Assembly: GCA_030591285.1 (NCBI GenBank)
Contig: JAUVBH010000142.1
Location: 1-5,162, forward strand
Direction of reading: 5' to 3'
From: Thermoplasmatota archaeon
Lineage (GTDB): Archaea > Thermoplasmatota > Penumbrarchaeia > Penumbrarchaeales > Penumbrarchaeaceae
Length of the DNA: 5,162 bases
Below the pieces are notes generated by a model, which saw only the letters and a list, made by a program, of their open reading frames with translations, made no database searches and was not told where the DNA came from. Shown piece after piece: positions 1 through 5,010 of this stretch. How positions within the stretch are numbered: position 1 is the stretch's first letter; every line of letters begins with the position of its first letter. A program made the position numbers and the translations under genes.

Positions 1-375
1 GATACCCCCAATAACAAAGGATGGGGAACCTTTGGTTTTTATGAATTGCAGTATCAACTCCTCATTGTCAAGGCCATTCTGCATTGATAGGATCGGAGTA
101 CCCTTCATCAGCAGTGGCGTTAGGGGTTCCAGAGAGATGTCCGTGTTGTATGATTTGACACAGATGATTATCAGGTCGAACTCCTGGTCCCGGGGGACCC
201 CTGAATGCGCATTCGGCTGGAATTCACCCTCTGTGATCCCCTCTATCTTCAATCCTTTACTCTTCAAGACCCATACTTGCTCTGGTCTGCCGACAATGGT
301 GACATCATGTTCAACTGAAAGAAGTCCACCAATGAGACTTCCCAATGCTCCAGCACCGATAACAAGTATTCTCAT
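1..375 (-). CDS. panE: 2-dehydropantoate 2-reductase (ketopantoate reductase), N-terminal part, truncated by the window edge
   Basis: This gene would reduce 2-dehydropantoate to pantoate with NADPH in the cytoplasm, a step of pantothenate/coenzyme A synthesis. The window holds its first 125 residues and then ends with the frame still open. The protein opens with MRILVIGAGALGSLIG, a Rossmann fold with the dinucleotide motif GxGxxG at residues 7-12. Arg30 at the end of the second strand fits NADP(H) preference. The segment DLIIICVKS (67-75) carries the Lys typical of the family, and MQNG (98-101) supplies the conserved substrate-site Asn (equivalent to Asn98 in E. coli). The C-terminal helical domain, with the catalytic Lys and Glu, lies outside the window. 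The family is usually about 290-310 residues, so about 60% is missing. The ATG comes three bases after the adk stop, and a GAAGGT ribosome site lies inside the last adk codons (388-383), so the genes are co-transcribed and probably translationally coupled. The family is clear; the exact substrate is inferred from it. Confidence 0.9.
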   Translation of the reverse strand, partial: MRILVIGAGALGSLIGGLLSVEHDVTIVGRPEQVWVLKSKGLKIEGITEGEFQPNAHSGVPRDQEFDLIIICVKSYNTDISLEPLTPLLMKGTPILSMQNGLDNEELILQFIKTKGSPSFVIGGI

Positions 376-378
376 GAT

Positions 379-1014
379 CTAACCTTCGAGTTTTGAAAGG
401 AAACCGAGGATGTCGGATGAGATCTGGTCGATCTGTCTGTTCCCATCGAAATCGTGGACAATATCCTCCTTTCCATAGTATTCAACGAGAGGTTCGGTCT
501 GTGACCGATAAACCTCAAGCCTTGAAAGAACGGTCTCTTCCTTGTCATCATCCCGTTGATACAGCGAAGCTCCACACTGGTCGCAGATATCGGTCTGCTT
601 TGGTGGATTGAAATCAACATGGAAAGTTCCACCGCATTTGCACATTCTTCTTCCAGTGATCCTTCTTACAAGTGCAGATTCGTCGACAACAATGTTAACC
701 ACTGCATCGAGCTTGACGATCCCGGAAAGAGCTTCTGCCTGGGAAAGGGCCCTTGGGAAACCGTCAAGGATGAAGCCTTTTGAACAGTCACCATCTGATA
801 TCCTCTCCTTCATCATTTCGATCACAACCTCATTGGGAACAAGAGCTCCTTTATCCATGAACTCCTTGGCCATTTTTCCCAGAGGGGTCCCCTCACGGAC
901 CTGGGCCCTGAGCAGGTCCCCGGTGGATATCTGAGGGATGTTGAACTTCTCAACGATGTACTTTGCCTGCGTACCTTTCCCGGCTCCGGGGGGCCCGAAC
1001 AATGCGATCTTCAT
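379..1014 (-). CDS. adk: Adenylate kinase, long form with zinc-binding LID
   Basis: This cytoplasmic enzyme interconverts ATP + AMP and 2 ADP. Numbered from the chosen 211-residue start, the P-loop GPPGAGKGTQ is at 7-16, the AMP-site STGDLLR at 30-36 and DGFPR at 84-88. The LID spans roughly 118-157 and ends in the family's QRDDD. LSRLEVYR (163-170) carries the conserved late arginines. Four LID cysteines (125, 127, 144, 147) form a C-x-C...C-x2-C set, which indicates a structural zinc; the first pair is one residue tighter than the usual C-x2-C. The length matches bacterial-type long adenylate kinases, not the shorter AdkA class of methanogens. The start is uncertain. The ATG at 1026 adds MNRT, but the one at 1014 gives the family-typical MKI start and lies about 26 nt from the TATA box at 1037-1045, which fits a leaderless transcript. 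The TAG stop is three bases before panE, so adk is the first gene of that operon. Confidence 0.95.
   Translation of the reverse strand: MKIALFGPPGAGKGTQAKYIVEKFNIPQISTGDLLRAQVREGTPLGKMAKEFMDKGALVPNEVVIEMMKERISDGDCSKGFILDGFPRALSQAEALSGIVKLDAVVNIVVDESALVRRITGRRMCKCGGTFHVDFNPPKQTDICDQCGASLYQRDDDKEETVLSRLEVYRSQTEPLVEYYGKEDIVHDFDGNRQIDQISSDILGFLSKLEG
382..388 (-). promoter_or_regulatory. Ribosome binding site of the ketopantoate reductase gene, inside the adk 3' end
   Basis: Read on the minus strand, the last adk codons contain GAAGGT, a partial match to the anti-Shine-Dalgarno, about seven bases before the panE ATG at 375. Because the site lies within adk coding sequence and the stop-to-start gap is three bases, ribosomes finishing adk can directly reinitiate on the next gene. 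Confidence 0.55.
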
Positions 1015-1036
1015 GGTCCTGTTCATATGTTAATTG

Positions 1037-1045
1037 ATTTAAAAA
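1037..1045 (-). promoter_or_regulatory. Archaeal TATA box of the adk-panE operon
   Basis: The minus strand reads TTTTTAAAT here, with its TTTAAA core centred near 1040.5. The usual archaeal spacing of about 26 nt places transcription start at about 1014, exactly on the ATG that gives the family-typical adenylate kinase N terminus. This would make the mRNA leaderless, in agreement with the weak ribosome site (only AGG, three bases away) before that ATG. The box sits between the upstream gene's terminator and adk, as expected for an independent promoter. A longer leader from some other start cannot be excluded. Confidence 0.55.
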
Positions 1046-1069
1046 TGTTAGCGAATGAAAAACGTACAT

Positions 1070-1100
1070 AAAAAAAGGGAGACCTAAAAAAAGGTCTCCC
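1070..1100 (-). terminator. Intrinsic-type terminator of the surface protein gene
   Basis: On the minus strand an 8-bp perfect stem, GGGAGACC (1100-1093) with GGTCTCCC (1084-1077), encloses an eight-base loop made almost wholly of T. Seven T residues follow (1076-1070). It lies 22 bases past the tandem TAA-TAA stop (1127-1122) of the large gene and just upstream of the adk promoter, so it separates the two transcription units. On the plus strand the hairpin is followed by no T-run, so it acts in one direction only. Confidence 0.9.
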
Positions 1101-1124
1101 ATACTCTCCACCATTAGGGTCTTA

Positions 1125-4100
1125 TTACTGCGGTGGCAGATTGTTCACGGCTGGAGGTGTCTCCGGCATCGGAACCGTTCCAGCAGGTGCCGCCATTGGG
1201 GCGGGGGCTGGTGCGGGTTCTGGTGCTGGTGGTGTCTCCGGTGCTGGTGCAGGTGTTGGCTCTGGTGCTGGAGCAGCTTCCTGTTGCTGTACTGCGTGAG
1301 CTGCTTCGTGTGCCGCTACATCAGCTTCCTGTGCTGGTGGAAGTGCCTGATCATCCGGAACAACTGCGGCGGCGGGTAGTGCCGGTCCGGCCGCAGCTGC
1401 AAGAGCTGGAGCACCGGTCATTGGAGCCATGTATGCAGTTGTTGTGATCTGGTCCCAGGAGACAGATGGCATGATCTTCCGCATATTACGCACGGTGTTG
1501 ATCCTCTTGATCTGCTTATCCTTCTTGGACTTGGTCACGAACATCGTCAGGACCACTGCAATGAACAGAATACCAAGAAGAGCCCAGAGAGGCCATGCAT
1601 CCTGACTGAAGAGGCCGAGTTTATCGGAGCCTCCATCTGTGCGGTATGTCGCAGGCTTGCTGATCTCGTTCCTTGGATTGGTGTTGTTCTCATACTCCTG
1701 CAGATTTGTGAAACCATCTCCATCAGGATCTTCCTGTGCATCCTTCACCTCTGGATTGGTCTGGAACTGGATCTCCCACCAGTCGAACATACCATCAAGA
1801 TCAGTATCTTCAATTGGTTCTGGTTCTGGAAGAGGCTCCACTGTGATGGTGAATGTCTTCTGCACCTGATTGTTAACCCTGTCCTTGGCGATCACTGTGA
1901 TAGTGTATTCGCCTGGCAATAGGTTGGCTTTTACTTGCTGTGAGTCACCCAGGGATTCCAGACCAGTTGCTGTTGATTTGAACCAGCTGATGGTCAACCT
2001 ATCTCCATCTGGATCGAATGAATTTGTCGCATCGAACACGATGGTTGTTCCCTGGATCAGTCTGTCTCCAGAAGATGGAGAGATTATCACTATCTCTGGA
2101 TAGGTGTTGATCTTGATATTGAAGGCCTGGGAGGAGGACATCGGGTTTCCCGCGAGATCCATTGCCCTGACCTGAATATAATTGTCCTCACCTCTCCTGA
2201 AATGCTCCCTTAGAGACACAACAGGTTTTGGTCCATCGTTAGCGTCCTTGTATGGAAGCCACTGTGACCATTTTGTCAGTCCCTGAGTGGAGATCCGGTA
2301 CTCTATAGAGCTTGAATCTACCCAGGACTGTTCATCGTTTACCTGTATCCTGACTTCCTGGAGGGGGTTGAGCTGATACTCATCCTCTGAATGCGAAAGA
2401 AGCTTGTAGGTCGGAGATTTTGCATCTACCCAGACATTGAATGCTTCGGACTCCATATATCCGTTGCCGGCCATATCCTTGGCCCTGAAACGGATCCAGT
2501 TGTCCTTACCATTCTTGAACCAACCTGACACAACCACTCTGAGTTCTTCCCCAGGTGCATATGCATCTGAGATGGTGTTCCATTCTCCAACGAGTCCTAC
2601 CTCTCCAGCTGTGGAGATCTCATACTCGATGGTGATGGGGTTCACACCTGTCAGATCGTCATGGATCAGGATCGAACATCTTGGCCTAAGCGTATTGATC
2701 CACTCACCGGTTATCGGATAGAAACTGGAGAACCATACTGGAGTATAGTCGTTCTTAACATCTATGAAGATAGAGTTACCCTCGTTTCCGACAGCGTCCT
2801 CTGCCCAGATGAAGATCCTGTTATTGCCTTCCGGGAGCTGGTTTATCGGAGCTGCATATGTTCCCCTTGGGACGTCGATGATCTCTGCACCTGTGGCGAT
2901 CGCTTCATCCCTGTCCACATTGACGGAGATATGATACATTGCCACACCAGAGGACTGATCGACCGCGTCCTTCCAGACAAGATAAACATCCGGATCATCA
3001 TCGAAGTTCTGAGGTTGATCATCTTTTGAATCCGGTTTGATCAACAACTCACCAGGTAGACCGGGTTTATCAGAATCTATCTGAAGAACGAATCTGAAAC
3101 CCTTGTAGAAAGGATCGGACATGTCCTTGTTCTCTGTGACGTTGATGAACTCGAACCAGAATTCCATATCCTGATAATATGGTTCGATGTATACCTGCAC
3201 ATCAGAAAGCTCGGATGTTTCCCCGGTATGTATCCTTCCAGGCCTATCACCAATAGCGATCTGGATCGAATCCGGAGGTGAGATGGGTATTGCAGGATCC
3301 GCATATTTTCTGACGATTCCGTCGAAGGTGATGGAATCCCCACCTTTGACCCAATCTCCCTTGGAGAGTACTCGATCTTTTGAATCTTTTATGGTCAAAT
3401 TGCCTTCCATCTTGAACCTGGTCTCGACCCTGAACAAATTATCTAACTCAACTTTAGATGAGGTAACACCAGTTCCAAAGACCTGCATCTTGACACTTAC
3501 ATGATCTATACGATCCCAGTTGAAATTGAAATCATAATAGAACCTGATCTTCATGGCTTGTGTAATATCTTCAGGATCATACGAAGCCTGACATAGGTCT
3601 GATTCCAGGAACACCATACGGTTTCCATCGTTGATCTTCATGAAGGTCTCGGACTGGAAGTCGTACCTCAGAATGATGTTCTCCATGTCGGATCCAGATC
3701 CGATGGTGTAATCGAGGTTGGTCAGGTCCGAGACATCTGTCTCGATCCAAACCCTGGTCTCTGCCCAGTAAAGATCGTCACCCTGACCTGCCATTGCAGG
3801 ATAGATATCCTCGTCGATCCCGAATCCTGTGGAGAATTCTGTTTCATTTAGCTCAGTGGCATACTGCTTATAGAGAATGGCTGTCCTATCTGGAGGTCTT
3901 TGCTGATATCCATAGTTGACACCAATAGTGGAATCAATGTTTTGGATTCCCATCGTCAGATAATTCGTTATGTATGTTTGGCTCTCCAGGATATGAACCT
4001 TGATATCCCCATTTTCATACAAGATCGCCTGGGAAGTGGAACCCGTACTTGATGTCCCATAGTAGTTGTAATTCGCCCAGGTAACGGCCCAGTATTTCAT

Positions 4101-4625
4101 CCCCTCAACGGTCACACCCTGGTATACCCAGATATCTGATGTTGAACCACTGCGAAGAGGAGCCCCGAAATAGGTCCAATATGCAGCGATCGTTCCTGGT
4201 GGAGTATAAACGTATGAACTCGGGAAAGCTCCACCATAATTATAAGGTGCATAACCATAGTTGGAGTCTGCGAATCCCAGGACACCATTGGGATACACCT
4301 GTATCTGAGTGTATGTTTGCCCGTAGAATGGGAAATCCATACCCAGTTGTTCATATGGAGTGATGGCGTAGTAGAGATATCTATAGGTCGAGTAACTCCT
4401 GATCTTTGATTTCAATGGAGTTCCAACACCCGTAATATCCATCCAATCATAGGTAACCTTTGGATCTGAACCCCTGTTATCGATCCAAGTATATCCGGCA
4501 GCATCAGCAGATGGTGCTCTAGCAGCTTCCACTTCCGTTTCTTCCGGATCGAATATGATGATGGCGCTTGCCAACATCAAGAAAGCCACGAAAAATGCCA
4601 GTGCGACATATCTTCTAGTATTCAT
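1125..4625 (-). CDS. Large exported, membrane-anchored surface protein with nidogen-like, Ig/FN3-like, PKD and calcium-binding repeat domains
   Basis: This 1166-residue cell-surface protein has no recognisable catalytic domain in its exported part, so an adhesive or structural role is inferred. Residues 1-36 are a signal peptide (basic MNTRRY, hydrophobic 7-25). Residues about 44-250 are Tyr-rich and resemble nidogen-like beta domains (FPFYG...YPNGVLGF, later AILYENGDI). Residues 255-515 are beta-rich and unassigned. Three Ig/FN3-like modules (about 520-625, 628-735, 736-840) each end in a version of R-x-x-A-x-D-x-(A/V)-G-N. A PKD-like domain follows (843-930), with FDATNSFDPDGD. Two acidic calcium-loop repeats resemble thrombospondin type 3 (940-951 and 966-977). 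A membrane helix (1011-1030) is followed by a basic stretch (KSKKDKQIKR), so the C terminus is cytoplasmic; the last 95 residues are Ala/Pro-rich. The exported part has only two Cys (345, 650) and four N-glycosylation sequons (260, 409, 495, 980). The ATG is supported by a strong AGAGGTG site six bases upstream. Gene identity beyond this architecture is not recognised. Confidence 0.9.
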   Translation of the reverse strand: MNTRRYVALAFFVAFLMLASAIIIFDPEETEVEAARAPSADAAGYTWIDNRGSDPKVTYDWMDITGVGTPLKSKIRSYSTYRYLYYAITPYEQLGMDFPFYGQTYTQIQVYPNGVLGFADSNYGYAPYNYGGAFPSSYVYTPPGTIAAYWTYFGAPLRSGSTSDIWVYQGVTVEGMKYWAVTWANYNYYGTSSTGSTSQAILYENGDIKVHILESQTYITNYLTMGIQNIDSTIGVNYGYQQRPPDRTAILYKQYATELNETEFSTGFGIDEDIYPAMAGQGDDLYWAETRVWIETDVSDLTNLDYTIGSGSDMENIILRYDFQSETFMKINDGNRMVFLESDLCQASYDPEDITQAMKIRFYYDFNFNWDRIDHVSVKMQVFGTGVTSSKVELDNLFRVETRFKMEGNLTIKDSKDRVLSKGDWVKGGDSITFDGIVRKYADPAIPISPPDSIQIAIGDRPGRIHTGETSELSDVQVYIEPYYQDMEFWFEFINVTENKDMSDPFYKGFRFVLQIDSDKPGLPGELLIKPDSKDDQPQNFDDDPDVYLVWKDAVDQSSGVAMYHISVNVDRDEAIATGAEIIDVPRGTYAAPINQLPEGNNRIFIWAEDAVGNEGNSIFIDVKNDYTPVWFSSFYPITGEWINTLRPRCSILIHDDLTGVNPITIEYEISTAGEVGLVGEWNTISDAYAPGEELRVVVSGWFKNGKDNWIRFRAKDMAGNGYMESEAFNVWVDAKSPTYKLLSHSEDEYQLNPLQEVRIQVNDEQSWVDSSSIEYRISTQGLTKWSQWLPYKDANDGPKPVVSLREHFRRGEDNYIQVRAMDLAGNPMSSSQAFNIKINTYPEIVIISPSSGDRLIQGTTIVFDATNSFDPDGDRLTISWFKSTATGLESLGDSQQVKANLLPGEYTITVIAKDRVNNQVQKTFTITVEPLPEPEPIEDTDLDGMFDWWEIQFQTNPEVKDAQEDPDGDGFTNLQEYENNTNPRNEISKPATYRTDGGSDKLGLFSQDAWPLWALLGILFIAVVLTMFVTKSKKDKQIKRINTVRNMRKIMPSVSWDQITTTAYMAPMTGAPALAAAAGPALPAAAVVPDDQALPPAQEADVAAHEAAHAVQQQEAAPAPEPTPAPAPETPPAPEPAPAPAPMAAPAGTVPMPETPPAVNNLPPQ
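1195..1275 (-). repeat. Low-complexity Ala/Pro/Glu-coding tract in the cytoplasmic tail
   Basis: The DNA is a run of related GGTGCTGGT-like units on the plus strand, strongly G-rich and C-poor. On the coding strand it encodes short PAPEP, PAPAP and PETPP units at about residues 1117-1143 of the surface protein. Imperfect tandem units of this kind can change length by slippage. The Ala/Pro bias continues at lower density on both sides (residues 1072-1166). Confidence 0.75.
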
Positions 4626-4631
4626 TTTTTA

Positions 4632-4638
4632 CACCTCT
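4632..4638 (-). promoter_or_regulatory. Strong Shine-Dalgarno of the surface protein gene
   Basis: The minus strand reads AGAGGTG, a near-perfect complement of the 16S rRNA 3' end, followed by the six-base spacer TAAAAA and the ATG at 4625. It fixes the start of the 1166-residue protein and shows that this transcript has a leader, unlike the inferred leaderless adk message. Confidence 0.85.
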
Positions 4639-4657
4639 ATTAGCGTTTACAAACACT

Positions 4658-4674
4658 TCCAGTTTATTACTGGA
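4658..4674 (-). other. Small inverted repeat in the leader of the surface protein gene
   Basis: TCCAGT (4658-4663) and ACTGGA (4669-4674) form a 6-bp perfect stem with a five-base loop, 20 bases upstream of the Shine-Dalgarno. It lies between the distal TATA box and the ribosome site, so in a message started near 4682 it would be a 5' hairpin. It could equally be a protein-binding palindrome overlapping the second, weaker TATA-like element (CTTATATCC, 4680-4672). The short stem makes either role uncertain. Confidence 0.35.
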
Positions 4675-4704
4675 TATAAGAACAAATCTGTTTAACGAAA
4701 ATTG

Positions 4705-4712
4705 ATTATAAA
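4705..4712 (-). promoter_or_regulatory. TATA box of the surface protein gene
   Basis: The minus strand reads TTTATAAT, close to the archaeal consensus, and is preceded by purine-rich AAAAAGG, which could serve as the TFB recognition element. Spacing of about 26 nt predicts a start near 4682 and a leader of about 57 nt. A second TATA-like element at 4680-4672 would give a start near 4651 and a leader of about 25 nt. The distal box matches the consensus better. Confidence 0.6.
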
Positions 4713-4738
4713 GCCTTTTTGCATTCCGGCTTTCCTTG

Positions 4739-4747
4739 TATATAAAA
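4739..4747 (+). promoter_or_regulatory. Plus-strand TATA box, divergent from the surface protein promoter
   Basis: TATATAAAA is a consensus-quality archaeal TATA box centred near 4743, predicting a plus-strand start near 4769-4770. It faces away from the minus-strand TATA box at 4705-4712, with about 35 bp between the box centres, so the two could share regulatory input. No long plus-strand gene follows; what follows is described under the candidate small RNA. Confidence 0.45.
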
Positions 4748-4763
4748 GTGAGGGGCAAAATGA

Positions 4764-4820
4764 TCATACATTCCGAACGGAATTATGGGGTGCCAGAGCA
4801 TTGATATTGCATTTATACAT
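4764..4820 (-). CDS. Candidate 18-residue peptide with a perfect Shine-Dalgarno
   Basis: On the minus strand a perfect GGAGGT (4832-4827) stands six bases before an ATG at 4820, followed by 18 codons and a TGA. The ribosome site is better than that of any annotated gene in the window. A TATA-like TTATATTA (4929-4922) lies about 100 bases upstream and would give a leader of about 80 nt. The peptide (MYKCNINALAPHNSVRNV) has no recognisable motif, signal peptide or membrane segment. It could be a real micro-protein, a short upstream ORF ahead of the surface protein gene, the remnant of a decayed gene, or chance. It is fully antisense to the candidate plus-strand RNA. Confidence 0.25.
   Translation of the reverse strand: MYKCNINALAPHNSVRNV
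4770..4783. promoter_or_regulatory. Perfect 14-bp palindrome, possible operator
   Basis: ATTCCG-AA-CGGAAT is a perfect inverted repeat with a two-base centre, located exactly where the plus-strand TATA box predicts transcription start. One further ATTCCG half-site lies at 4723-4728, just upstream of the minus-strand TATA box of the surface protein gene. A dimeric regulator bound here could block the plus-strand promoter and affect the divergent one. The palindrome could also simply be the 5' hairpin of the RNA. Confidence 0.4.
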
Positions 4821-4857
4821 TCAGTTACCTCCATATGTAAAAGGATGGGCATACTTG

Positions 4858-4889
4858 AAAATATCGAGATATCAAACAGATATTTTTTT
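4858..4889 (+). terminator. AT-rich hairpin with T-run, plus strand
   Basis: AAAATATC (4858-4865) pairs perfectly with GATATTTT (4879-4886) around a 13-base loop, and the T-run continues to 4889 (seven T in a row at 4883-4889). In archaea the T-tract alone can terminate transcription. The stem has only two G-C pairs counting both ends, so it is weak as a bacterial terminator. A competing small palindrome (ATATC-GA-GATAT, 4861-4872) overlaps the left arm. Confidence 0.4.
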
Positions 4890-4930
4890 CATCCTAATTG
4901 CCCACATTGATAGCCGCTGAAATAATATAA

Positions 4931-4972
4931 TCAGTCCCCGACCACTATCTACACCATATAGGCGGGGACTGA
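4931..4972 (-). other. Second long stem-loop downstream of the membrane-protein terminator
   Basis: TCAGTCCCCG (4931-4940) and CGGGGACTGA (4963-4972) form a perfect 10-bp GC-rich stem around 22 bases. The inner CTAT (4945-4948) and ATAG (4958-4961) can extend the pairing. On the minus strand it follows directly after the T6 tract of the first terminator and is itself followed by TTATATTATTT, so it may be a backup terminator or a 3'-end stabilising structure. No target-site duplication flanks it, so it does not look like a small transposon. Confidence 0.5.
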
Positions 4973-4973
4973 G

Positions 4974-5006
4974 AAAAAACAATGGAAGAATTTTATCCTT
5001 CCATTG
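4974..5006 (-). terminator. Intrinsic-type terminator of the upstream membrane protein gene
   Basis: On the minus strand CAATGGAAG (5006-4998) and CTTCCATTG (4988-4980) form a perfect 9-bp stem with a nine-base loop, followed by six T residues (4979-4974). It starts four bases past the TAA stop at 5011. The position and the T-run after the stem make it a clear terminator for the gene entering from the right edge. Confidence 0.9.
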
Positions 5007-5010
5007 ATCC

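Larger units (their letters stand above)
4769..4889 (+). ncRNA. Candidate small RNA or micro-gene in the intergenic region
   Basis: The boundaries are inferred from a consensus TATA box 26 nt before the left end and a hairpin plus T-run at the right end, giving a transcript of about 120 nt. The only sizeable ORF with an ATG inside begins at 4785 and runs 41 codons to a TGA at 4910. It has no clear ribosome site and runs through the terminator-like hairpin, so a coding role is doubtful. I recognise no known RNA family, and C/D-box motifs are not convincing. If real, it is also antisense to the 18-codon ORF on the other strand. Confidence 0.3.
4626..5010. other. 385-bp intergenic region: contents overview
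   Basis: This is the only stretch over 300 bases without a firm gene. From right to left it holds the membrane-protein terminator, a second GC-rich stem-loop, an AT-rich hairpin/T-run on the plus strand, an 18-codon ORF with a perfect ribosome site on the minus strand, a 14-bp palindrome, a plus-strand TATA box, and the minus-strand TATA box, leader hairpin and Shine-Dalgarno of the surface protein gene. A gap this long and signal-dense contrasts with the compact spacing elsewhere (about 100 bases before adk, three bases before panE). Confidence 0.7.

Noticed and set aside
32..382. 116-codon plus-strand open frame over the ketopantoate reductase gene
   Set aside because: It is fully antisense to a clear Rossmann-fold coding sequence and its own translation has no recognisable domain.
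393..934. Plus- and minus-strand open frames overlapping adenylate kinase
   Set aside because: They are shadows: the adk frame contains every family motif and the others have no ribosome site or meaningful protein.
1133..1447. 104-codon plus-strand frame rich in Val/Leu/Pro
   Set aside because: It is the complement of the Ala/Pro-coding repeat tract, where low complexity removes stops in several frames.
4760..4804. 14-codon plus-strand ORF preceded by GAGGGG
   Set aside because: The predicted transcript start (about 4769) lies after its ATG, so the message would not contain the start or the ribosome site.
4821..4897. Possible C/D-box guide RNA on the minus strand (GGATGA near 4896, CTGA near 4822)
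   Set aside because: The C box is degenerate, no good internal C'/D' boxes are visible and no terminal stem encloses them.
4702..4920. 72-codon plus-strand frame in the intergenic region
   Set aside because: It starts with TTG inside the minus-strand TATA box, has no ribosome site and no internal Met, and the plus-strand TATA box would start transcription after its first codons.
4931..4972. Inverted repeat as a miniature transposon
   Set aside because: Only 10-bp arms around 22 bases, with no target duplication and no second copy in the window; a stem-loop is the simpler reading.
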